Shown: positions 9,774 through 17,990 of the stretch, one piece after another
How positions within the stretch are numbered: the stretch's first letter is position 1
Layout of the letters: each line of letters opens with the position of its first letter
From: Meiothermus sp. QL-1
GTDB lineage: Bacteria; Deinococcota; Deinococci; Deinococcales; Thermaceae
Assembly (NCBI RefSeq): GCF_003351145.1
Contig: NZ_QQSV01000001.1
Coordinates: 372,001-436,000 of the forward strand
Direction of reading: 5' to 3'
DNA length: 64,000 bases
Position numbers and translations under genes: made by a program
Notes under the pieces: generated by a model
What the model was told of the DNA's origin: nothing
The model's database searches: none
The model's input: only the letters and a program-made list of their open reading frames with translations

Positions 9774-11198
9774 GTGACGTTTAACTTCCGAAAGCCCCTC
9801 AAACCTGTCCTGCGCAAAGCATACACCGAGCCTGCCCATAGTGCCCTGGAGCTTCAGCGCCGCCTGGGAAAAGACCGGGTGCTTTTAGGGCTGGCTGAGC
9901 GGCGCAACTACGCCTACGACGGCATCGTCGTAGGGGCCATCCCGGCCTTGGTGGTGCTGCCCAGGAGCACCGCTGAGGTGGTGGAGGTGGTGCGTTTTGC
10001 CCGGCAGGTGGGGCTTCCCCTGGTGGCCCGGGGGGCCGCCAGCGGGCTTTCCGGGGGTGCGGTGCCCCTGGGGGCCTCCATCGTGGTTGCCTTCACCCGC
10101 ATGACCGGTTTTCGGATCGACCCCCAAGCCCGCCGGGCGGTGGTTCAGCCTGGGGTGGTCACAGCCCGGCTGGCCGAGGCGGCCAGGCCCTACGGCCTCA
10201 CCTATCCTCCCGACCCGGCCTCCTTCCGCACCAGCACCCTGGGGGGCAACCTGGCCGAGAACGCCGGCGGGCCCATGTGCTTCAAGTGGGGGGTGACGGG
10301 GGACTATGTGGAGGGGCTGGAGTTTGTGGACTTTGAGGGGCGGGTGCACCGGGTGGAGCGGAAGGCCTACGATCTGGTGGGGCTTCTGGTGGGTTCGGAG
10401 GGAACGCTGGGCCTCATCACCGAGGCCCAGCTACGCCTGGTGCCCGCCCCCCGCTACGCCCGCGCCCTGATGGCCGCCTTCGACGAGGTGGGCCGGGCAG
10501 CGGAGGCGGTCTCGGCGGCCATCGCGGCAGGGGCGGTTCCGGCCAAGCTCGAGTTCATGGACCAGGGCTGCATCCAGGCGGTGGAGGACTATCTGGGGCT
10601 GGGGCTGCCCCGCGAAGCAGCGGCGATTTTGCTGGTGGAGACCGACGGCGACGACCCTTTGGTGGTAGAGGAGGAGCTCGAGTGGGTGGCCGAGGCCTGC
10701 CGGCAGCATGGGGGGCGGGTGAGGGTAGCCCGGGATGAGGCCGAGCGCGAGGCGCTTTGGCGGGCCCGGCGGGCCATCTCCCCGGCCATCGGGGCCATCA
10801 AGCCCAAGCGGCTCAACGAGGACATTGCCGTGCCGCGCTCGAGCCTTCCCGCGGTGGTGCGGGCCATCGAGGCCCTGGCCCGGGAGTACGGCCTGAGGGT
10901 GGTGCAGTTCGGCCACATAGGTGATGGCAACCTGCACCCCAACGTGCTCTTTGACCCTAGGGTGGACTCGGAAGAGCGGGTCTGGTCGTTGCTGCACGAG
11001 ATTGCCCGGGTCGCCCTGCGCCACGGGGGGGTGCTCTCGGGGGAGCACGGGATTGGCCTTTTGAAGCGCGACTTCATGCTCGAGGCCCTCGATGCAGAGA
11101 CCCTGGCGGCCTTCTGGCAGGTCAAGCGCGCCTTCGACCCCGAGGGCCTTTTCAACCCGGGGAAAGTGTTGCCCGAGCCGCACTCGAGGCCAGGCTAG
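9774..11198 (+). CDS. glcD: FAD-linked glycolate/lactate oxidase subunit GlcD
   Basis: 474-residue FAD-binding oxidase of the GlcD/D-lactate dehydrogenase family. FAD_binding_4 domain (about 45-185) contains [14 protein letters not shown] and [17 protein letters not shown]; the FAD-oxidase C domain follows with the conserved [11 protein letters not shown] and the C-terminal [17 protein letters not shown]. It oxidises a 2-hydroxy acid such as glycolate or D-lactate; which one cannot be told. The partner genes glcE and glcF are not adjacent. Start GTG 9774 agrees with the upstream -10. Confidence 0.9.
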   Translation: MTFNFRKPLKPVLRKAYTEPAHSALELQRRLGKDRVLLGLAERRNYAYDGIVVGAIPALVVLPRSTAEVVEVVRFARQVGLPLVARGAASGLSGGAVPLGASIVVAFTRMTGFRIDPQARRAVVQPGVVTARLAEAARPYGLTYPPDPASFRTSTLGGNLAENAGGPMCFKWGVTGDYVEGLEFVDFEGRVHRVERKAYDLVGLLVGSEGTLGLITEAQLRLVPAPRYARALMAAFDEVGRAAEAVSAAIAAGAVPAKLEFMDQGCIQAVEDYLGLGLPREAAAILLVETDGDDPLVVEEELEWVAEACRQHGGRVRVARDEAEREALWRARRAISPAIGAIKPKRLNEDIAVPRSSLPAVVRAIEALAREYGLRVVQFGHIGDGNLHPNVLFDPRVDSEERVWSLLHEIARVALRHGGVLSGEHGIGLLKRDFMLEALDAETLAAFWQVKRAFDPEGLFNPGKVLPEPHSRPG

Positions 11199-11215
11199 GC
11201 GCCGATGCTGGAGGG

Positions 11216-11740
11216 GTGCGCGGGCATCTTCTTCTGCTGCTTTTGCTCCTTTCGGGAGGGGCCTTGGGGCAGGCACCCGCTTGGAATGAGGAACGGGCCT
11301 TTTCAAGCGGGGCATGGGCCGCGGAAAAGCCCTCCTGGGAGCGCCTCCTCTTTGGTCCAGCTCCCGAGGGCTACCGGGGGCTGGCCCTCTCCACCCGGCT
11401 TCTGGCCTGGAGCGTGCCCTGGACGCTGACGGGCGCTGTGATGGGCCTTGCCAGCCAGGACCCCTGGACGCGGGGTTTTTGGCTTACCAGCGCGGCCTGG
11501 ACCTCGGTCAACAGCGGGGTCGCCCTGGCGGGGCTTCTGGCGCCCGAGCCCAGCAAGGCCCAGCTCCGCGAGCTGCTCTACCTGAACGCCGGGCTGGACC
11601 TGCTCTACATCGCTGGGGGGCTCTGGCTGGCCTCCCAACCAGACCCCACCCGCCAGGGGGCGGGCTGGGCGGTGGTGGTGCAGGGGGCCTGGCTTCTGCT
11701 CTTCGACCTTTTCAACGCCTTAGCCCTGGAGGGGCCGTAG
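11216..11740 (+). CDS. Hypothetical membrane protein with signal peptide
   Basis: 174 residues starting at GTG 11216. A clear N-terminal signal sequence (MRGHLLLLLLLLSGGALGQ) is followed by a stretch rich in Trp/Gly and three hydrophobic helices at roughly 65-80, 85-105 and 125-170. The middle reads NSGVALAGLLAPEPSKAQLRE, then LYLNAGLDLLYIAGGLWL. I do not recognise a named family with confidence. It follows glcD by 17 bp on the same strand and converges with the pyrophosphatase-like gene with a 29-bp overlap. Confidence 0.6.
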   Translation: MRGHLLLLLLLLSGGALGQAPAWNEERAFSSGAWAAEKPSWERLLFGPAPEGYRGLALSTRLLAWSVPWTLTGAVMGLASQDPWTRGFWLTSAAWTSVNSGVALAGLLAPEPSKAQLRELLYLNAGLDLLYIAGGLWLASQPDPTRQGAGWAVVVQGAWLLLFDLFNALALEGP

Positions 11741-12140
11741 GGCGGCGGGGCAGGCTTTGAACGAAACCTACGGCCTCTTCCTTGCTGGCCAGGCGGGGCC
11801 CGCGCCCAGCGAACCAGGCCAAAAGCCCCTCGAGATCCATCTCCCACGGCTGCGCTGGCTCGCCCAGGATTAGCTTGTGGTCGCCGTCCTCGAGCCAGAC
11901 CATACCCAGCACCTCCCCGGTGAGCACCGTTCCTGCGGGGATGGCCACCTGGCCAGCCCAGACCGCGTCCAGCTCGGCGTTGTCGGCCGGGTTGTGGTAC
12001 TCCGGCACCAGGCCGTAGTTCACCGGGGGTAGGCCCCACCCGGGTTGCCAGGGGGGGTCGTGCGGCACCAGCTTCTGGCCGTCCCAGTGAAAGCGCTGGG
12101 GGCTGCCCAGGCTCCACTCCACAATCATGCGAAGCCTCAT
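11712..12140 (-). CDS. Inorganic pyrophosphatase-like protein
   Basis: 142 residues. The core VNYGLVPEYHNPADNAELDAVW followed by a hydrophobic strand and GMVWLEDGDHKLILGE has the layout of the pyrophosphatase active site, with the aspartates spaced as in small Deinococcota proteins annotated as inorganic diphosphatases. It is shorter than the canonical ~175-residue family I enzyme, so activity is uncertain. It is translationally coupled to mgtE: its ATG overlaps the mgtE stop by 4 bp. Confidence 0.65.
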   Translation of the reverse strand: MRLRMIVEWSLGSPQRFHWDGQKLVPHDPPWQPGWGLPPVNYGLVPEYHNPADNAELDAVWAGQVAIPAGTVLTGEVLGMVWLEDGDHKLILGEPAQPWEMDLEGLLAWFAGRGPRLASKEEAVGFVQSLPRRPTAPPGLRR

Positions 12141-13501
12141 AGGTTCAAGAGTAGCCTGGCCACGCTCAGGTACACGATGAGCCCGGTGACATCGGTGATG
12201 GTGGCGATGAGGGGGTTGGAGATGAGGGCCGGGTCGAGCCGAAGCCGGCGTAGCAGAAGAGGTAGCATGGCCCCCACCACGTTGGCCAGCAGGACCACCA
12301 GGCCCAGCGAAACCCCCACCACCAGCAGGAGGTGGGCCTGCCCGTCCAGCAAAACCTTAAGGGCGAGCAAAAGCGCCAGGGTGAGCCCAAGGAGCATCCC
12401 CACCCCCACTTCCTTGCGCAGAATCCGCACCCAGTCGGAAAGCCCCACGTCGCGGGTGGCCAGCGCCCGCACGATCAGCGTGCTGGACTGGTTGCCGGTG
12501 TTGCCGCCGGTGCCCACCAGCACCGGCACGTAAAAGGCCAGGGCGGTCGCCGCTTCCAGCACCGACTCAAAGCCTTGCAGGATGCTGCTGGTGATGCTGC
12601 CGGTCAGGATGAGGATGATGAGCCAGCGTATCCGCGCGCTCCAAAGGGCCAGGACGCCGGACTGGCTGTAGACCAGCTCGGGCGACTCCACCGCCCCCAG
12701 CCGGTAGATGTCCTCGGTGGCTTCCTCCTCGATGACGTCCACCACGTCGTCAATGGTGACGATACCCACCAGCTTTTTTTCCTCGTCCACCACCGGCAGC
12801 ACGGTGAAGTTGTAGTCGGCCATGATGCGCGCGACTTCCTCCTGGTCGGTGTCGTCCCGCACGTAGATCACATCCGGGTTCATGATCTCCGAAACCTTGG
12901 TCTTGGGGTCGGCCACGATCAGGTCGCGCAGGGTGAGCACCCCTTTGAGGTGCTCCTCGCCGTCTACCACGTAGATCACGTAGATTTGCTCAGCGTCGGG
13001 GGCCTCGCGGCGCAGGAAGCGGAAGACCTCCTCCACCCGCATGGTGTCCCGCACCGCGATGTACTCCGGGGTCATGATGCCCCCGGCCTGGTCCTCCTCG
13101 TACTCGGTGAGCTCCTCCACCTCGGCCCGGGTCTTGGGGTCGAGCTGGCGCAGGAGGGCCTCGGCCGCCTCAGGGCTCTTCTCCTCTTCTACGGCGTTGA
13201 TGGCGTCGGCCAGGTCGTCCAAGGAGAGTTCTTCCAGAATCTCCTTGACCCTCCAGGGAGGTAGGGCCTCCAGAAGCTCCGCCTGCTCGGCCTCACTCAG
13301 GTGGCTGAAGACCTCGGCCGCATCGGCGGGGGAGAGCAGGGTCAGGATGGGCAGCCGATGCTCAGGGGCCAGTTCGGACCAGTGCTCCAGAATCTGGGCG
13401 GGGTAGAGCTCCTCCAAGGCGGCTTTGACCTTGAAGGCATCGCTTTCAGCCAGGGCGTTTTTGAGTGCCTCGAGCTCAGCCGGGGTTGCGCTCTCGTACA
13501 T
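12137..13501 (-). CDS. mgtE: Magnesium transporter MgtE
   Basis: 454-residue Mg2+ channel/transporter. Order: helical MgtE N domain (1-125), tandem CBS domains (about 130-255; EDQAGGIMTPEYIAV and NFTVLPVVDEEKKLVGIVT), plug helix, then five transmembrane helices with GTGGNTGNQSSTL and the selectivity-filter region LISNPLIATITDVTG containing the conserved pore Asp. Length matches T. thermophilus MgtE. Start ATG 13501 was preferred over an upstream in-frame start because a strong GAAGGAGG site sits 6 nt before it and the N-terminus MYESATPAELEAL begins at the right place. Controlled at its own promoter and by a structured leader (separate entry). Confidence 0.95.
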   Translation of the reverse strand: MYESATPAELEALKNALAESDAFKVKAALEELYPAQILEHWSELAPEHRLPILTLLSPADAAEVFSHLSEAEQAELLEALPPWRVKEILEELSLDDLADAINAVEEEKSPEAAEALLRQLDPKTRAEVEELTEYEEDQAGGIMTPEYIAVRDTMRVEEVFRFLRREAPDAEQIYVIYVVDGEEHLKGVLTLRDLIVADPKTKVSEIMNPDVIYVRDDTDQEEVARIMADYNFTVLPVVDEEKKLVGIVTIDDVVDVIEEEATEDIYRLGAVESPELVYSQSGVLALWSARIRWLIILILTGSITSSILQGFESVLEAATALAFYVPVLVGTGGNTGNQSSTLIVRALATRDVGLSDWVRILRKEVGVGMLLGLTLALLLALKVLLDGQAHLLLVVGVSLGLVVLLANVVGAMLPLLLRRLRLDPALISNPLIATITDVTGLIVYLSVARLLLNL

Positions 13502-13651
13502 GGAAGGCCTCCTTCGGTGTTCGGCCCTTGCCGAATCGCGGAAGGAAGCTCCGCACACGGTTGCCGAGAACTAGCCGGTGGGGGGCACCGGGCTGAATCC
13601 TCGACCCTCACATCCACGGTGCCTCCTCGCCTTGCCCCAGGGCAAAGAACC
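13502..13651 (-). promoter_or_regulatory. Structured 5' leader of mgtE, possible Mg2+-responsive element
   Basis: About 150 nt lie between the predicted start site and mgtE. Arms at 13617-13623 and 13584-13590 (GGCACCG/CGGTGCC) form a 7-bp stem. A competing stem uses 13586-13591 with 13575-13580 (CCGGTG/CACCGG), so the two exclude each other. Further stems are GCGGA/TCCGC near 13537-13553, TTCGGC/GCCGAA at about 13520-13535 just before the ribosome-binding site, and TGCCC/GGGCA near 13631-13642. A CCTTCC segment could also pair with the GAAGG of the ribosome-binding site. I could not align it to the M-box or another known riboswitch. Confidence 0.5.
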
Positions 13652-13657
13652 GAAAGT

Positions 13658-13686
13658 AGCCTAGCACCCCCCGGGGGTAAAAACAA
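13658..13686 (-). promoter_or_regulatory. mgtE promoter
   Basis: On the minus strand TTGTTT (13686-13681) is followed after exactly 17 bp by TAGGCT (13663-13658). This is one of the best sigma-A type matches in the window and predicts a start near 13651. Confidence 0.6.
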
Positions 13687-13719
13687 GCGATTTTGTCCTC
13701 GGGGCTTTTAGGCTTTAGC

Positions 13720-15459
13720 ATGTCGCATATGACCGTCAGCCGCTACTACGACGTCAAACGGGATGAGCGCGGCAAGCGCTACTTGGAGCCTTTTGTGACC
13801 GGCCCGCTCCTCTTGGGCCTGCCGCTTTTGAATAAGGGGACCGCCTTCACCCACGAGGAACGGCGGATGCTTGGGTTGGAGGGGCTGCTGCCCCCCCATG
13901 TGACCACCATGGAGGAGCAGAAGGAGCGCAACTACCGGCGTTACCGCCTTATCGAGAACGATCTGGAGAAGCACATCTTTCTGCGCAACCTGCAGGACCG
14001 CAACGAGGTGCTTTTCTACGCTCTTTTGGTCGAGCACATGGCCGAGATGCTGCCCATTCTCTACACCCCCACGGTGGGCGAGGCGGTCAAGCAGTTCTCC
14101 TACATCTATCGCTTTCCCCGGGGCTTTACCGCCTCCACCGACAACATTCACGCCATCGAGGAGGCCCTGCAGAACGTGCCTTTGAACGACGTGCGCTTGG
14201 CGGTGGCCACCGATTCCTCGGCCATTCTGGGCATCGGCGACCAGGGCTTTGGCGGGCTGGCCATCTCCATCGGCAAGCTCACCATCTACACCGCAGCAGG
14301 GGGGCTTGGCCCGGACAAGGCCCTGCCCATCGAGCTGGACGTGGGCACCAACCGGGCCGACCTGATCAACGATCCCCTCTACCTGGGGGTGCGCCACCGC
14401 CGGCTAACGGGCGAGGAGTACTTTGCCTTTATGGACCGCTTCGTGGAGGCCTTCCGCAAGCGCTACCCCAATGCGGTGATGCAGTGGGAGGACTTCGGCA
14501 AGGACACCGCCTTTGCAGTGCTCGAGCGCTACCGCAAGGTGCTGCCCTCCTTCAACGACGACATCCAGGGCACCGGGGCGGTCACGCTGGCCGGGGTAAT
14601 GGCGGCCTGCCGCCTGAAAGGAGAGCGCCTTGCCGATCAGCGCATCGTGATTTACGGGGCGGGCGCAGGGGGGATAGGGGTGGCCCAGGCGCTCCTCGAC
14701 GGCCTGCTCCGAGAGGGCCTATCGCGGGAAGAGGCGCAGGAGCGCATCTTCGTGCTGGACTCCAAAGGGCTTTTGCTGCGGGGGCGGAGGATGGAGGCCT
14801 ACAAGGAGGGTTTTGCCCAGGATCCCGCGCGCATCCAGGGCTGGTCGGTGGCGGGGGAGGTGCCCAGCCTCTACGAGACCGTGGTGGGGGCCAGGGCCAC
14901 GGTGCTGCTGGGCCTCTCGGGGCAGCCCGGCTCGTTCACAAGGCCCATCGTGGAGGCCATGCAGGCCCACACCGAGCGGCCTATTATTTTTCCTCTGTCC
15001 AACCCTACCAGCGCTTCGGAGGCCATACCTGAGGACCTCCTGCGCTGGACGGGGGGCAGGGCCCTGGTGGCCTCGGGGAGCCCTTTCGAGCCGGTGGAGC
15101 TCGAGGGGCAAGTCTATACCATCGGCCAGGGCAACAACGCCTTTATCTTCCCCGGCCTGGGCTTTGGGGCGGTGCTGGCCAAGGCCCGCGAGGTTTCGGA
15201 TGGGATGGTGCTCGAGGCCGCCTACGCCCTCTACGACTACACCGCCAAGCACTACCCCGACCGCATCTATCCCCCCACCCAGGCTTTGCGCGAGGTAAGC
15301 CAGTACGTGGCCGCGCGGGTTATCCGCCAGGCCCTCAAGGAAGGCCTGGCCCGGGAGGAGCGCGTTCAGGGGCTGAGCTTTGAGGCCATCCAGGCCTACG
15401 TGGCCGAGCGCTTCTGGCACCCCCGCTACCTGCCCTACCGCCTGGGCCAGGGACGCTAA
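13720..15459 (+). CDS. maeA: NAD(P)-dependent malic enzyme
   Basis: 579-residue decarboxylating malate dehydrogenase giving pyruvate and CO2, an anaplerotic link between the TCA cycle and pyruvate. It belongs to the long (E. coli MaeA/eukaryotic) class: [10 protein letters not shown], the catalytic region [12 protein letters not shown]-like segment here read as [17 protein letters not shown], the metal site QWEDFGK and FNDDIQGTG, and the Rossmann motif [12 protein letters not shown]. Start ATG 13720 has a TAGGCT at 13709-13714 five bases upstream; a second ATG at 13729 is possible. Divergent from mgtE. The cofactor, NAD or NADP, cannot be assigned by eye. Confidence 0.92.
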   Translation: MSHMTVSRYYDVKRDERGKRYLEPFVTGPLLLGLPLLNKGTAFTHEERRMLGLEGLLPPHVTTMEEQKERNYRRYRLIENDLEKHIFLRNLQDRNEVLFYALLVEHMAEMLPILYTPTVGEAVKQFSYIYRFPRGFTASTDNIHAIEEALQNVPLNDVRLAVATDSSAILGIGDQGFGGLAISIGKLTIYTAAGGLGPDKALPIELDVGTNRADLINDPLYLGVRHRRLTGEEYFAFMDRFVEAFRKRYPNAVMQWEDFGKDTAFAVLERYRKVLPSFNDDIQGTGAVTLAGVMAACRLKGERLADQRIVIYGAGAGGIGVAQALLDGLLREGLSREEAQERIFVLDSKGLLLRGRRMEAYKEGFAQDPARIQGWSVAGEVPSLYETVVGARATVLLGLSGQPGSFTRPIVEAMQAHTERPIIFPLSNPTSASEAIPEDLLRWTGGRALVASGSPFEPVELEGQVYTIGQGNNAFIFPGLGFGAVLAKAREVSDGMVLEAAYALYDYTAKHYPDRIYPPTQALREVSQYVAARVIRQALKEGLAREERVQGLSFEAIQAYVAERFWHPRYLPYRLGQGR

Positions 15460-15491
15460 CCAGACCTGCGAACTTCGGCATCAGGTTTTCC

Positions 15492-15499
15492 TATAAAAT
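15492..15499 (+). promoter_or_regulatory. -10 region of the hspR-like gene
   Basis: TATAAAAT, an AT-rich block standing out in the 70-bp gap, lies 30 bp before the ATG at 15530. Unlike most genes here it leaves room for a leader of about 25 nt. No clear HAIR-type inverted repeat was seen around it. Confidence 0.5.
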
Positions 15500-15529
15500 A
15501 GCCATCAAGGGCGTTTAGCCCCAGGGCAT

Positions 15530-16234
15530 ATGGACAAGGACCGTCCGGTCTACATCATCTCGGTGGCGGCTGAGCTGGTGGACATGCATCCCCAGACCCT
15601 GCGGCTTTACGAGCGCAAGGGCCTCATCAAGCCTAAGCGCTCGGGGGGCAAGACCCGGCTTTACTCCGAGCGGGATGTGGAGAAGCTGCGCGAGATTCGG
15701 CGGCTGACCCAGGAGCTGGGGGTCAACCTGGCCGGGGTGGAGGAGATCATGCGCCTCAGGGACCAGCTTTGGGCCCTGGAGAAGCGCTTTCGCGAGGAGG
15801 TGGAGCGGCTCAAGGCCGAGCTGGGAGAGCGGCTCGAGGCCCTCAAGACCCCCCCAGCCCTTCCAGCGCCGGGGGAGCGCCCAAGCCAGCCCCTCCACGA
15901 CAAGGACCGTCCGGTCTACATCATCTCGGTGGCGGCCGAGCTGGTGGGGATGCACCCCCAGACCCTGCGGCTTTACGAGCGGGAGGGCCTGGTAACCCCC
16001 CGCCGCACCTCCGGCAAGACCCGGCTTTACTCCGAGCGGGATGTGGAGAAGCTGCGCGAGATTCGGCGGCTGACCCAGGAGCTGGGGGTCAACCTGGCCG
16101 GGGTGGAGGAGATCATCCGGTTGCGGGAGGAGCTGGACGCCCAGCAGAACCGAATCGAGGCCGAGATAGCCCGGCTGCGCCTGGCGCTGTTGCGCGAGAT
16201 GGGCCTGAGGAAGGCCAAACCCCAGGCCGGTTAG
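15530..16234 (+). CDS. hspR: Double-domain HspR/MerR-type regulator
   Basis: 234 residues containing two complete HspR-like MerR DNA-binding domains. Domain 1 covers about residues 5-75 ([20 protein letters not shown], then [18 protein letters not shown] and [11 protein letters not shown]); domain 2, about 127-197, is nearly identical. Each is followed by a coiled coil ([40 protein letters not shown]), and a Pro-rich linker near 105-120 joins the halves. HspR represses heat-shock chaperone genes such as dnaK and clpB in actinobacteria and relatives and normally has one domain per chain. No chaperone operon is adjacent here. Frame is intact; the ATG follows a TATAAAAT promoter element. Confidence 0.85.
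   Translation: MDKDRPVYIISVAAELVDMHPQTLRLYERKGLIKPKRSGGKTRLYSERDVEKLREIRRLTQELGVNLAGVEEIMRLRDQLWALEKRFREEVERLKAELGERLEALKTPPALPAPGERPSQPLHDKDRPVYIISVAAELVGMHPQTLRLYEREGLVTPRRTSGKTRLYSERDVEKLREIRRLTQELGVNLAGVEEIIRLREELDAQQNRIEAEIARLRLALLREMGLRKAKPQAG
15533..15750 (+). repeat. Intragenic direct repeat, copy 1
   Basis: 218-bp unit repeated at 15899-16116 with an offset of exactly 366 bp (122 codons). I count about 20 differences, clustered in the middle, and the last 104 bp (15647-15750) are identical to 16013-16116. Confidence 0.93.
15899..16116 (+). repeat. Intragenic direct repeat, copy 2
   Basis: Second copy of the 218-bp HspR-domain unit. Silent third-position identity across the last 104 bp points to recent duplication or ongoing gene conversion. 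Confidence 0.93.
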
Positions 16235-16239
16235 GACCG

Positions 16240-16245
16240 TATACT
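16240..16245 (+). promoter_or_regulatory. -10 box of gene at 16252
   Basis: TATACT 6 bp before the GTG start: leaderless geometry, separate from the upstream regulator gene's stop codon. Confidence 0.45.
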
Positions 16246-16251
16246 GGGGGA

Positions 16252-16635
16252 GTGCGAGCCCTGTTGGTACTGGTTCTGGTGGGGTTGGGGGTCTACCTAT
16301 ACGCGGAGCGCTTTGGCCTGGCGGTAGGCTACGCGCCGTTTACGCCGGTTTTCCTGTGGAACTACACGGGCGAGGCGGCCAACCAGGTTCGGGCCACGGG
16401 CCTCCGCCCCTTCATCAAGGTGAAGGTCAGCGGGGAGCTGCGGCAGGGGAGCTTGGAGGTAGAGATTCGCCGCAGCGGGGAGAAGGCACCAGCCCTGCGC
16501 AAGCGCTACCAGGGGCGTTTTAGCGAGGAGCTGCGCCATCCGGTGGACGCCAACCTTTACGACGTGGTCTTCCGCTACAAGGGGGCGCGGGGCCAGGTCT
16601 GGCTGGACTGGGTGGCGGCCCGCAACGAGTTCTAG
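16252..16635 (+). CDS. Hypothetical membrane-anchored protein
   Basis: 127 residues, not recognised. One N-terminal hydrophobic segment (LLVLVLVGLGVYLYAERFGL) anchors or secretes it; the rest is a small beta-rich domain (PFIKVKVSGELRQGSLEVEI, ending VWLDWVAARNEF) that reads like an extracytoplasmic beta-sandwich. Start GTG 16252 fits the TATACT box. It lies 17 bp after the HspR-like gene but seems to have its own promoter. It converges with osmC with a 4-bp overlap. Confidence 0.62.
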   Translation: MRALLVLVLVGLGVYLYAERFGLAVGYAPFTPVFLWNYTGEAANQVRATGLRPFIKVKVSGELRQGSLEVEIRRSGEKAPALRKRYQGRFSEELRHPVDANLYDVVFRYKGARGQVWLDWVAARNEF

Positions 16636-17042
16636 TCCCAGGGCTCTACCACCACCCGGGTCTCAATCTCGGCGTTGAGGTTGGCCGAGACCGAGCAGTA
16701 CTTGGTGTGGGAGAGCTCCACCGCGCGCTCGAGGGCCTCTTTGGTCACGTTGGGCCCGCTGCCGTAGTGGGTGACCACGATATGGGTATAGCGCCTGGGG
16801 TGCTCCTCGGCCCGCTCGCCCACCACCTCCACCCGGTAGCGGGCCAGGGGCTGGCGCTTTTTCTCCATGATGTCCACCACGTCGTAGGCGGTGCACCCGG
16901 CCAAAGCGGCCAGCAAAAGCTCCATGGGGCGCAGGCCGGTGGCGGGCTGGTCGCCATCCACCATCACCTTGTCACCCTGCTCGTTGATGCCCACGAAGCG
17001 GTGTCCCGATAGGCGGTGCAGCACGACCTTTTTGGTTGCCAT
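16632..17042 (-). CDS. OsmC/Ohr-family peroxiredoxin-like protein
   Basis: 136 residues with the OsmC fold. The reactive cysteines are at about residue 50 (AALAGCTAYD) and 116 (HTKYCSVSANLN), the spacing used by thiol-dependent hydroperoxide reductases. It belongs to the YhfA/OsmC branch rather than Ohr. Cytoplasmic; expected role is organic-hydroperoxide detoxification. Start ATG 17042 is preceded by a GGAGA site on its strand. Divergent from the SDR gene. Confidence 0.9.
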   Translation of the reverse strand: MATKKVVLHRLSGHRFVGINEQGDKVMVDGDQPATGLRPMELLLAALAGCTAYDVVDIMEKKRQPLARYRVEVVGERAEEHPRRYTHIVVTHYGSGPNVTKEALERAVELSHTKYCSVSANLNAEIETRVVVEPWD

Positions 17043-17155
17043 ATCTCTCCTTTACAGGGCCTGGGCCCGAGAACCAAGGGTATTTTATCCCCTGAGGGGC
17101 AGATGGCCCCGAATGTGAGCCTAAAGACATGCCGGGGTTCTCAGGAGGGGAGATA

Positions 17156-17866
17156 ATGCAGAACATGCACAGCCTCGAGGGCAAGGTGTACATCCTTACC
17201 GGAGGGGGCGGGGCCATTGCGGGGGCCATAGCCGAGGCTTTTACCCGGGCAGGGGCGAGGCTGGCCTTTGCCGATGCCTACGAGACCACCATTCAGGAGC
17301 GGGCCCAGCGCTATGGGGGCCGGGCCTACGTGGCCAACCTGACCCACTACCCCGACGCCGAGCACCTTGTGAGGCAGGTCAAGGCCCAGATGGGCCGCCT
17401 GGACGGGCTGATTCACACCGTGGGCGGCTTCGCCTATGCACCGGTGAAGGACAGCGAGCCGGGCCTCTACGACCGCATGTTCGACCTCAACATGCGCACT
17501 CTTTTCTACGCCACTAGGGCGGTGATCCCGGAGCTCCTTGCGCAGAAGGACGGGTTCATCGCCGGCATCTCGGCGGCGGCGGCCTGGAATGGGGTGGGCC
17601 CGGGGGTGGCGCTTTACGCTGCGGCCAAGGCGGCGGTGGCCACCTACCTGCGCTCGCTTGACGCCGAGCTCGCGGGCACCGCCATCCGGGTGGCGGTGGT
17701 CTACCCCATGGGGGCGGTGGACACCCCGGCCAACCGCAAGGAGATGCCCGAGGCCGACCCCATGGCCTGGGTGGACCCCATGGAAATCGGCGAAAGCCTG
17801 GTCTATGCGGCAAGCCGCAGCCCCAGGGGCCGGGTGGTGGAGCTGCAGATCTTTCCACCGCGCTAG
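17156..17866 (+). CDS. Short-chain dehydrogenase/reductase
   Basis: 236-residue SDR oxidoreductase with the cofactor loop TGGGGAIAGAIAEAF (about residues 15-29), an HTVGGFA strand in the place of the usual NNAG, and the catalytic Tyr154-x3-Lys158 in LYAAAKAAV. Substrate unknown. Start ATG 17156 was chosen over an upstream ATG at 17129 because AGGAGGGGAG at 17143-17152 immediately precedes it. Confidence 0.87.
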   Translation: MQNMHSLEGKVYILTGGGGAIAGAIAEAFTRAGARLAFADAYETTIQERAQRYGGRAYVANLTHYPDAEHLVRQVKAQMGRLDGLIHTVGGFAYAPVKDSEPGLYDRMFDLNMRTLFYATRAVIPELLAQKDGFIAGISAAAAWNGVGPGVALYAAAKAAVATYLRSLDAELAGTAIRVAVVYPMGAVDTPANRKEMPEADPMAWVDPMEIGESLVYAASRSPRGRVVELQIFPPR

Positions 17867-17954
17867 CCCCCAAAAGCGCTTGAGGGTGCACCCGGGGTTC
17901 TCTTCCTGCCGGGCCTGGTTTGTGGAGGTCCGCCCGTCCCGTAGGCCCGGTGGG

Positions 17955-17984
17955 TTGCCTGGCGCTGCTCCCATGCCGTAGGGT
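17955..17984 (+). promoter_or_regulatory. Promoter of the DedA gene
   Basis: TTGCCT (17955-17960), 18-bp spacer, TAGGGT (17979-17984), then 6 bp to the GTG start at 17991. Leaderless geometry with a plausible -35. Confidence 0.45.
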
Positions 17985-17990
17985 GGGGGT

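Noticed and set aside
11216-11740. Outer-membrane barrel or lipoprotein for the gene after glcD
   Set aside because: No lipobox Cys and the segments look helical rather than alternating strands; left as an unknown membrane protein.
13502-13651. M-box (ykoK) or SAM riboswitch for the mgtE leader
   Set aside because: A CGGCAACC near 13558 recalls the SAM-I core, but the other conserved blocks, order and spacing of both classes are missing. Kept only as an unclassified structured leader.
15460-15530. HAIR (HspR-binding) inverted repeat in front of the hspR-like gene
   Set aside because: No CTTGAGT-N7-ACTCAAG-like symmetry was found there or at the clpC promoter, so autoregulation cannot be claimed from sequence.
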